64,000 nt of DNA from Macrophomina tecta (taxonomy: Eukaryota; Ascomycota; Dothideomycetes; Botryosphaeriales; Botryosphaeriaceae): assembly GCA_024180945.1 (NCBI GenBank), contig JAKSGN010000038.1, positions 2,666,001 to 2,730,000 of the forward strand, read 5' to 3'. Shown here one piece after another: positions 56,127-64,000 of the stretch. A program made the translations under genes and the position numbers. How positions within the stretch are numbered: the stretch's first letter is position 1; each line of letters opens with the position of its first letter. The notes beneath the pieces were generated by a model. The model made no database searches, was not told the origin of the DNA, and saw only the letters and a program-made list of their open reading frames with translations.

Positions 56127-57701
56127 TGGGGAAAGCGGGAGGCCGGGGATCCGTGCTTTGTGTGCTTGTGCTATTTGTGCGCTCGTGTGCTTTTCAGCAG
56201 TCTGCTTCGAGTCGGCCCAGTTCTGGCCCGTTTATTTTCGCGCATGTGAAACGTGCGGTTGTGGCATTCTTCTGCTCCAGCTGACCCGTCAAGTGCGCAG
56301 ATGCGGCATGATGCATGTCAAGAAAGGAGGCGGGACGGGGCTCTAGAGCTTTAACTATTGCCTGATGGCCTGGCCACAGGGAGGTGACGTACGCCTGATT
56401 GGCGGCAAGAATTATGTGTCTGACCATGTTCGATGTCGAGATGGAGGACACAAGCAGGACCGGCAGGTTGCTTACGGTCCTGGCTGTTTGAATCAGGGAG
56501 TATGCGCAGGATATTTGTGCGTAGGTGATGGTAGGCTGACTACCATCTGCATGCGCTACTGAAGGCTACTTCAATGCCGTCTAAACCTCTGAAAGCCGCA
56601 TGTCTGCGTATCAGATAGCTGCCCCATAGATACATTCAATTCTGGCTGCGCACGTAGCACCCGACATACCAGGGCTGTGTGCACGTACATCGCGCCCAGC
56701 GCTCTCAAGCAAATATCGAAGCATCAAATGATCGAGGCGACACCGCTTGGAAATACCATCAGCCCTACGCACGCACTGCCGGCGAATCCGGAGAGCCTTG
56801 CGCGCGCGCGGGGCCCTGCTAACTTAGGGACTTCCGCAATCGCCTACCGCTATAATTAACTCTTGTTGCTGCACAAAGGACGCGTAACACAGGCGGCACC
56901 TAAGATAAGCTTGAATCTGCTTTTGATCTATTAATACCGTTTGCGTCGACGATCACCCACCAAGCAAAGTGTGGGGCAATTATGAGCCTAATGGGTCCTC
57001 AGATGCAATGTGACGAAACGGCAAGAGGGTGCGGATATAGCTGCAGGACGCGTAATGGGCGAGTGCGCTGCCAAGGCTCTCAGATGCCTCTAGTTCGAGA
57101 TACTTCATTGAGAGCTCACCCGAAGACTAAGAGCGACGTGGTCCACAGCTTCTGCAGTCCAGATTTCATGGACATGCGAAATCTGAGTACCTACCCGGCT
57201 CGGTTAGCGCGGCTTCGGGGAATAGCCCTCGTATCCGGACCGAGCTTGCTTTGTTTGCTAGTCTACGTCATTCACAAATGCCAGCAGCAGGCGGCCTGAG
57301 CTCCCAGGATTCATAGAAGCTTGTTCCGCCAAAGAGACCGGGATATGAGAGGGTTATATGGTCACTGTCGGAGCCTCAAGTACATGAACGAAATCAAATA
57401 CTGCAGAGAAGAAGTCTTCGTTCATCTCTCGAAACTGAGCAGAGAGCAGGAATGTCGAATGCAAGAGAGATGTATACACAGACAACGCATGCTCCTAGCG
57501 CTCGCCTCTTTCCCCAAGCTGAAAATGCTTTCCAAGAAATCAATAACTCCTTTCATGCTTAGTCCCTCCCATCAAACCGATTCCAACTATCAGTAACCAA
57601 TGTAGAGAAAACAAGAGAAGAAAATCGCCAACACTACCGGTGGTCTGATGGGGTATCACAGCTACAATCCTGCGCCACTCCTTCGCTATTCGTCAAAAGC
57701 T
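56127..57701. other. Intergenic region right of the transposon, no gene seen
   Basis: 1.57 kb with only short frames of chance composition. No second transposon copy or recognisable remnant was found by eye. Confidence 0.45.
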
Positions 57702-58016
57702 CTAGTGCTTCATCGCCTGGAAAGCCTTCTCAATACAGCTGTCGCAGCCCAACTCGTCGTATTCTGACTTCTCGCAGGTGCAGAACACGCCCTTAGCGTA
57801 GTCCTGGACAGGCAATTCTGCCTCAGACGGCGGCGTCTCGAGGGCGATGTCGACGATGGAGGAGGTTTCGGAGGTCAGGGTGGATTCGGTCGCCTCCGGG
57901 TGTTCGATGGCGCTCAGACCCTTCTCGAAACACTTGATGCAGCCGACCTCATCGTAGGTGGGCTCGGCGCACGTGCAGACGATGCCCGTAGGTGCGGTGG
58001 TAGCGACGAGAGGCAT
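57702..58016 (-). CDS. 104-aa protein with duplicated CxC-x9-CxxC motif
   Basis: A single-exon frame of 104 aa starting at ATG 58016. Two copies of one motif lie at its ends: residues 14-39 (CTCAEPTYDEVGCIKCFEKG...) and 79-104 (CTCEKSEYDELGCDSCIEKA...). They share C-T-C, Y-D-E, G-C-x2-C, E-K, A and the final H: 13 of 26 positions. Each copy has C-x-C-x9-C-x2-C, four thiols able to hold one metal ion. The linker (40-72) is acidic and Ser/Thr-rich. No signal peptide is seen, so it is probably intracellular and not a secreted effector. I know no named family. The pattern suggests a small zinc- or copper-binding protein; this is inference. Confidence 0.8.
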   Translation of the reverse strand: MPLVATTAPTGIVCTCAEPTYDEVGCIKCFEKGLSAIEHPEATESTLTSETSSIVDIALETPPSEAELPVQDYAKGVFCTCEKSEYDELGCDSCIEKAFQAMKH

Positions 58017-59131
58017 ATTTGTTGTGTGTTGTTTATTTGTAGATGGCGTTATTGTGGTGGCGGACAGTCACTCGCAGTGAGGTATTGTTGGAGCGACAGA
58101 CGTGTGTGGCTAATTCGTGAGACCTGAATGGGCTCGTTCGGTATGATTTCAAAAAAGTGGTAGGTGGTGGGTTGATGTTTTTTGTTGTTGATGCTGGAGG
58201 CTACGCAGCAGACTTGAGTACACAGAGCACACTTTATAGCCATACCATAGCGGGCCGTTAAAATGACCTAAGACTCATCATTCGGCCGATGAAGCCGTGC
58301 GCCTCCGCAATATTTTCTGCGGCCAACTCCTTGGTCGAGCGTGGGCTGGGTGGTGGTGCAGTGACCAGGTTGCGCAAGTGGCAACACAAGGCGAAAGCGG
58401 CTGAGGGCGAGAGAAAAATTATCACACCACCCGGCCAAGCCCGCAAGACAGACGGTTCAGAGGCAGGGGGGGGGCGCACTCAGGACGCGCCAGGCCGGCC
58501 CATCTCCCGTTGGTGGTTCGAGGCTTGAATGACCGGCTGGCTTGGCCGTCATCTATGCGGCCAGCGCAGTCCTGCGGTGTGCCTCCTCCGGGCGCACCCG
58601 CATGCTTGCGCCTTGCCCGTTGCCGCCCCAGCTGACGAAATGCTTCATCACTTCGGGTGAAGTCGCGACCTGCGCATAATGTCAGCCATACAATCCTCCC
58701 ATGCTTGTTCTTCCGTGGCGAGACAACACTGCAGCCCCTAAGATTCCGTTCGTTTTGCAATTTTTTTTTTCCTGCTGTTATCTAGTGCTGCCCGACGTGT
58801 ACGGAGTCTCCACTTGGTATGTTCAAGTTTTTTTCCACCATGCTTCCATAGCTCCTGCACCATTTGGCATTTCGGCCCGCTTCAGGAGATGTTCCCCCGT
58901 GCTGACGTTTTTGGTCGAAAATTTCCTTAGTTTTTTTCATTCTTTCCCTTTTTTTTTTTTTTTTTTTTTTTTTGGCTGTTTGAATGCACGGGTGAAAATT
59001 ACCCAGTGCTTGAGCCAAAGTCCTCGTCAACGACCAGAGCTAATCCATCCCCTTTCTGATGAGGGTTTGAGTTTTGGCGCTGGAGCTGTTTGCCCTTGAG
59101 ATGGAACGCATGCTTAATGGTGATCAAAAGC
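58017..59131. other. Intergenic region with long T run
   Basis: 1.1 kb containing the promoter of the 104-aa gene and the cyp15 3' flank. It holds a 25-T run at 58949-58973. No gene is supported. Confidence 0.5.
58949..58973. repeat. T homopolymer run
   Basis: Twenty-five T on the plus strand (A on the minus strand), about 160 bp beyond the cyp15 stop. It is probably a slippage-prone tract downstream of the gene. Confidence 0.9.
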
Positions 59132-61187
59132 CTAGTTGATCGAGATGTTCACAATCTTTATATCCTCTTCCGGTTTTTCCTTGTAGGTTCTGACGTTCTC
59201 GATCTTGTGAATGACATCAAGGCCGGCCACTGCACGTCCAAAAATAGTGTGCTTGTTATCAAGCCATGGCTATACACGCCGTTAGTGTGTGGCGCGGTTG
59301 TTTCAAGAACGGAACGTACTGTTTTCTCTGTTGTGATGAAAAACTGGGAGCCGTTGGTATTAGGCCCAGCATTTGCCATGCTGACGGTGTAGGGCTTATC
59401 ATGCTTCAGCGTAGAGAACTCATCTTCGAATTCTTTACCCCAGATGCTCTCGCCGCCCGTTCCATCGCCAAGCGGATCTCCGGTCTGCAATATGATCAGC
59501 CAGTGACATGGTGTAGAGCGGTCCCTCAAACACGAACCTGGAGCATGAACTTGCGGATCACGCGATGGAAGATCACATTGTTATAGTAACCGTTTCGTGA
59601 GTGGACAACAAAGTTCTCCACAGCTTTGGGAGCAGCTTCAGGGAATAGCCTAATGTGGATATCACCATATGTGGTGTGAATGATTGCGGAGGTGCCGGTC
59701 TCTGCTGCCTTCTGCTCCTCCTGCTTGCGGGCGTTGACATTGCGGGGTTTCTCGTTCTGGATATCACGTTCCGATTTGCTGATTCTGTGAATACTATTAG
59801 CGACCACTTTTGTGACACGAGGCTATTGGACATACTGCTCATCGTTGGTGAACATGTAGAACCGCACTTTTCCAAATCCGGTTGACACGAGCATGGCATC
59901 TCTTGCTTCGGCTTCCTTAATTAGAGGATTTTCACTGGCGGCCATCTCTACAGTCATGACACCTTTTTTCTCCGGCTGGCCCTGGTATAGCGCAAGATTC
60001 AAGGCTCTGAAAGGCTCATCCTTGCCGTAGACCTTCACCACTCGATTTGTGAAAGTATTGATGACTTTGGTACCCAAGATGGAGCCATACATAATGAAGT
60101 GGCCAGTCTCATCGAAGATGACATTGATGCGTGGTTTCACAGCCGGGTATTCCAGTTCCCGTTCCACCGCTAGTCTGCGGCCGAATTCAACGTTATCGAG
60201 CTTCTGTAAAGCCGTGCCTGCCTGCTGCATCTCCATAACGGTGGCAATAGACTCGTCGTAAGTGCGATATAGCTTGCCGGTCGCGAAATCAAAGATTCTG
60301 ACCTTGCGATCCGGGAACGAGAATGTGGCGAATTGTGTCCCGTTTGGAGATATGGTTATCGAGCTTGGGACAGTCTTGGCCTTCTTGAACTCGAAGAGGT
60401 TGGTGGAACTCTTCATCTGAAAGACATTTTCAGGCTTCTCGTAGTTGCCGCTTGGTCTCCAGTACTCCAGCATGCCTCCTTCGTCTGCTGAAACCACACA
60501 ATCGTACTCATTATTGTAAGCCATTAGGTGAACAGGGCTCCTGTGCAGATTGGCAAGGGTGTGTGTTGGTTGTTGGTTTTCGCCTCTGCCATCGTAGATT
60601 CGGATAGCTTTCTCGGACTCGAGTGACACAGCAAGCAGTGGTAGAGAGGCGCCGCGGTTGTGCACCCAGCATATACATTTTGGAGTGGCATCGAGTGTCA
60701 GCATAGCCAGCAGATCGAACGTAATGACGTCGAAAATCTTGACCGTATTGTCTGTGCCGGCGGACGCGAAACTCCTGCCATCCGCGCTGACGCTGACTGA
60801 TGTGATCTCCCCATTGTGAGCCCGGAATTCCTTGACAAACTCCACGCCATCGCGATTCTTCTTCCAGAACTTCACAACGCCGTCGACGGAGGATGTGATC
60901 AAGAAGTCGGTGTTGGGGGTAAGGGTGGTGAAGCACAGCTGTTCCTTGTGCATCAACGACCTGGAGTAGCGTACGGATGCGGGGAGGGCAGCGATGTAGA
61001 GCTTCTCGTAGGGCAGCTTCCTGCGCTTTTTCTTAGGGACCTGGGAGGGGAGTGCAGGGCCGAAGTCGTCATCGTCCGAGGAGGTATCTTCGTCCTGCGG
61101 GCGGGAGCCATTGCCATTGCGGTCCTCGTCCTTGGTCTCATCGTAGGTGCGCTTCCTCGCGCTCGGAGAAGCTGGAGCGGCGCTCAT
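59132..61187 (-). CDS. cyp15: WD40-cyclophilin peptidyl-prolyl isomerase (Cyp15/PPWD1)
   Basis: Four exons (61187-59836, 59784-59538, 59484-59320, 59269-59132) give 633 aa. The N-terminus is acidic with a basic patch ([19 protein letters not shown]). WD repeats run from about 60 to 430 ([40 protein letters not shown]). The C-terminal cyclophilin (about 481-633) reads [68 protein letters not shown] and [20 protein letters not shown]. The catalytic Arg of FHRV and the active-site residues of QFF and the WLDNKH loop are present, so activity is likely. Human PPWD1 is associated with the spliceosome; a nuclear role is inferred. All four junctions join in phase (donors GTATGT, GTTCGT, GTACGT). Confidence 0.96.
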
Positions 61188-61814
61188 TTTGCGGGCTTGC
61201 TGAGGCCTGGAAAGCTGGGCGGCAGAGCTGTGGGCGTGCGCGCGGAGGCACCTGGTGGAGCTCCGGCGCGTCGTGGGGAAAAACGCACCCGGGTCTTATC
61301 TTATCAGATGCTTGGCAATGATTTGTCCATTACTTCCGGGAGCCTGGTCAAGCTGTGACCTCCTCATATGCCGTCTCTACAAATTATGGAAGTTGACGAT
61401 GCTACTATCCCAATCCGCAGCCGCTGACTATGGAGAGAGCGCCTTGGAGCTCTGACGGTCGAACTGCGCTCAAGCCCATGCCGAGATCTACCCATAACTG
61501 TAGAAGCGATGCAGACTGACTCCAAGGCCACACAGATATCACATACAAGGTTGTAAGCATGGGACAAGAGAAGAGTAATCATGCTAGCGGGCCATTCTGG
61601 TAGTTTCCAGAAGCACATTTCTCCGTTAATTGTGTGTGCCTGTACCTTCCGAGACAATTGTGCTCTTTCATACTTTCGAGAAATCGATGAACTTTACAGC
61701 AAATGTCTACTCCTCCAACTTTTCTGCCAGAACGGGGTCGCGGAAAGGTGCAGCTCCGGGAAAAAGGCGGAGCAAAAACAAAGTGGACCGGAGACCCACC
61801 AAAGCAAAAAGCGT
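61188..61814. other. Intergenic region between cyp15 and 5S rRNA
   Basis: 627 bp upstream of cyp15 on its strand, including its promoter. Frames here overlap the 5S gene or are short; none is supported. Confidence 0.5.
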
Positions 61815-61825
61815 AAAAAGTCAAA
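61815..61825 (-). terminator. RNA polymerase III T-rich terminator of 5S rRNA
   Basis: On the minus strand the 5S sequence runs into TTT, GAC, TTTTT. T runs of four or more just after the RNA 3' end are the standard Pol III stop. Confidence 0.75.
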
Positions 61826-61944
61826 ACGTACAACAGCCGGGATTCCCCAATGGTCACCCACTTGAGTACTAATCAGCCGGTTCGCAGGTTAAATATCGGA
61901 GAGCGGACGGGATCCGTTGTATTCTGCAACCTATGGTCGTACGT
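61826..61944 (-). rRNA. 5S ribosomal RNA
   Basis: 119 nt on the minus strand, the normal 5S length. It begins ACGTACGACCATAGG and contains the conserved blocks GGATCCCGTCCGCTCTCC, TGATTAGTACT, GGGTGACCA and GGGAATCCCGG, ending GTTGTACGT. Helix I pairs fully (ACGTAC with GTACGT). Compared with the ACATAC/GTATGT I recall for Neurospora 5S, both sides have changed together. Helix II (GGTT-GCAG with CTGC-GAACC) also pairs. The box C-type internal promoter overlaps GGGTGACCA. A T-rich terminator follows. In Pezizomycotina 5S genes are dispersed singly, as here, not in the rDNA unit. The RNA joins the large ribosomal subunit. Confidence 0.93.
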
Positions 61945-62229
61945 GAGAGTCATGTATGCTACTAAAATATCTGTACAAGATAACGAGGGAGCGCAGAGCA
62001 CCTGAGCACATCAACTTGCGGACATTAGTGCAATCGAGCATCCAGGACAGGCTAGAATGGAAGGATGCTCCACCCTTATGCCGGCGCACGTTTTATACTG
62101 AATCCATACCGAATTTGGGGGGCAAACGTGGGAACCAATTCCGCTGTCTTGGAGTGTCTATTAATCTATCTTGTCTCCTCTTTCCCTCATTCCCTCTTCT
62201 CCTTCGTCTATCATTCGGAAGTGAGCAGC
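61945..62229. other. Spacer between 5S rRNA and ggt
   Basis: 285 bp containing the 3' flank of the gamma-glutamyltransferase gene and the upstream region of the 5S gene. Nothing else is seen. Confidence 0.5.
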
Positions 62230-64000
62230 CTACACAGCAAATCCACCAGAGTTCTTCTGCCTAGGCTCTCCAGCAGCCTCGAAAGTTCCGTTGCCCAAGA
62301 GCCTCAGAGCCTGCGCAGTGCTCTGTCCCGGTGCAACCCAAGTGACGTTGTGCCCACGCTCCTTCATGAATGCGACCGTGGAGTTATCGTATGCGTACTC
62401 GAAGCTAACGTAGTAGGGAACGAGCTGATCATGCAGCCTGGGCTCAGCGAGAGCCTCAGGAGCGGTCATGCCCTCGTCCAGCATATGGTGGATGTTCTGA
62501 ATGGTCGAGGTGATGATGCGAGATCCACCGGCCGCACCGACGGAGATGTAGAGCGTGCCATTAGGATACTCGATGATGACAGGAGATATGGACGAGAGCG
62601 GGCGCTTGCCAGGGCGGATGTAGTTGGCCGGGCTGGGAATGTAGCCAAATGCATTAGACGAGCCAGGGATCGAGAAATCATTCATCTCGTCATTCATAAT
62701 GACTCCAGTCTCAGGAACCATGAGCTGCGAACCGAAGAGCAAGTTGATGGTCGTGGTTAGGGAGATAGCCATCCCAGACTTATCGGCCGTAACTACGTGG
62801 GAGGTTCCAGGAGTCTCAAGACTCTCGATTCCATCAGGGTTGTAGGCAGACACATTCTGCGTATGGAAATCGGAGATTTTGCTGCGAATAAGCGAAGTGG
62901 TGTTCGCGCTGAGCATTTGCTTCTGGTACTCATCCATGCCCTCGACAAAGTCGGGATCGCCGAGCTCGGTTCTCTTTAAGCTTGTTAGTCGCATGGTTCT
63001 TGAATCGCTTAACAAACCTCACTCGGCCAGCAGTTTCTTGCACTCACCTCGCCATAAGCGAACCTAATAGCTTCATCAAGCCTGTGCGTCGTCAAGTTGA
63101 TGTTGGCTGGGTCACCAAAGTCTTCGTATCCCTCGACAATCTTCAGAGCGCTCAAAGCCACAACACCACCAGATGGCGCACCACCGCTAGTCAGCTTATA
63201 ACCTCTGTAGTTGATCGAAATCGTGTCCTGAATCCCAGCGGTGTAGTTCTTCAGGTCCTCCAGCGTCATGGTCCCGTTAGCCTTCTGCAGCGCAGCGATA
63301 GTCGCATTAGCAATCGCGCCAGTATAGAAAGCATCCGGCCCTTCATTCGCAATCACCTCTAAGGTGTCGGCATAGCGCTTGCGCGTAATCGTCTCATTAA
63401 GCTTGACACGGTAGCCGTGGGGTGCGAAATCAATAGCCCAGGTAGGGTCGTTGACGAGGAAGTTGTCCTGGCCGGCGGTTGCCGAGTCCATGTACTTGAC
63501 GAGGTCCTCGGTAACACGAAAACCGTATCTGGCAACCTTCACAGCAGGCATGACCAGGTCCTTCCAGGGCAGTTTACCGTAATGCTTGTGGAGGTATTCG
63601 AGACCGCGCAGCTCACCAGGAACACCACTGTTTACGCATATTAATTTTCTTGTCTTTGTGGAGCCTGGATACGAGAAAACCTACCTCGCTAGGCCGCCGT
63701 AGATGGACAAGTCCGTATCGTTGTTGTACATGTCCTCGAATGCAGCCGCGGGTGCAGTCTCACGGAAGTCGATGAACTCATAGCTTCCGTTGGAGCCCCT
63801 GACCGTCATGAAGCCGCCGCCGCCGATACCTGAGCGCCGGTGAGTAAATGCGCAAAGGCAATATTTCACAGCTGGCAAAACTGACCCGAGTGGTACATGC
63901 CAATGACGCCGACGCAGAGCGTGGTACCAACGAGGGCGTCAGCGGCACTGCCGCCAGCCTTGAGCAGGTCAATGCCGATGGTGCTGCATACCGAGCTCTC
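62230..64000 (-). CDS. ggt: Gamma-glutamyltransferase, 5' end cut by the window edge
   Basis: The gene runs off the right edge. Visible exons: 64000-63886, 63829-63685, 63627-63048 and 62973-62230, all joining in phase. The large-subunit part reads GSAADALVGTTLCVGVIGMYHSG and IGGGGFMTVRG, FIDFRETAPAAA, SGVPGELRGLEYLHKHYGKLPW and GAPSGGVVALSALKIVEGY. The small subunit begins at the conserved processing site with T-S-H-V-V, whose Thr becomes the catalytic nucleophile after self-cleavage. It continues TTTINLLFGSQLMVPETG, NDEMNDFS and PGKRPLSSISPVII. The enzyme moves the gamma-glutamyl group of glutathione to water or amino acids, usually at the cell surface or vacuole. Several N-x-S/T sites fit secretion. 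The last acceptor (TTAAAG at 62974) is unusual but keeps the frame. Confidence 0.95.

Noticed and set aside
61581..61872. Plus-strand frames with a Lys-rich C-terminus
   Set aside because: They run into the 5S rRNA gene on the opposite strand, and their Lys-rich end is coded by the Pol III terminator region.

Overview
The window is a piece of a filamentous ascomycete (Pezizomycotina) nuclear chromosome. Genes lie on both strands and are interrupted by short spliceosomal introns (mostly about 50-110 nt) with GT..AG ends and CTAAC/CTGAC-like branch sites. Coding GC is moderate to high. There are no operons. Many products are conserved eukaryotic housekeeping proteins, with fungus-specific low-complexity proteins between them. 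A single dispersed 5S rRNA gene also fits Pezizomycotina. The class is probably Dothideomycetes, but this is only an impression; I could not run a search. No family was confirmed by alignment: assignments come from recognisable domains, motifs and exon phase. For every multi-exon model I checked that the summed exon length is a multiple of three.

Layout. 1-734: 3' part of eIF3j/Hcr1. 1857-2937: weak two-exon helical protein. 3627-4339 (-): Fcf1 PIN-domain rRNA-processing factor. 5127-6447: Csi2/Prm5-like cell-surface protein whose start codon sits in a 5-nt first exon. 10803-11742 (-): conserved Ser/Pro-rich protein. 16961-19131: ArfGAP-UBA protein with a Q/N-rich tail (Gts1-like). 20033-23917: WW domain plus PhoD-like phosphatase. 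24628-25563: mitochondrial Fmp32/CCDC90-type protein. 26904-28260: 14-3-3 protein with eight exons. 29292-30824: Ytm1 WD-repeat ribosome factor. 31911-32435 (-): Trm112. 33053-34530 (-) and 34886-35242 (+): divergent pair of a Rad60-like SUMO-like-domain protein and Lsm6. 39139-42162: 974-aa low-complexity protein. 46912-47250 (-): small hypothetical protein. 48805-51463 (-): two tandem, diverged Cys-rich (double zinc ribbon-like) proteins. 52100-52587: 91-aa four-exon protein. 52972-54023 (-): conserved membrane protein. 54816-56124: a dead Tc1/mariner element with intact terminal inverted repeats and TA duplication. 57702-58016 (-): 104-aa protein with a duplicated Cys motif. 59132-61187 (-): WD40-cyclophilin (Cyp15/PPWD1). 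61826-61944 (-): 5S rRNA. 62230-64000 (-): gamma-glutamyltransferase, cut by the window edge.

Shared functions. Ribosome production and translation are strongly represented (eIF3j, Fcf1, Ytm1, Trm112, 5S rRNA), followed by RNA processing (Lsm6, Cyp15) and trafficking or signalling (ArfGAP, 14-3-3). These genes do not form a pathway cluster. Large gene-poor blocks (6.4-10.8, 11.7-17.0, 35.2-39.1 and 42.2-46.9 kb) hold microsatellites and CT-rich DNA but no gene I can support. The least explained items are the 104-aa duplicated Cys protein, the tandem zinc-ribbon paralogues, and the small multi-exon genes that a plain ORF scan misreads. I found no CRISPR array, tRNA gene or secondary-metabolite cluster.
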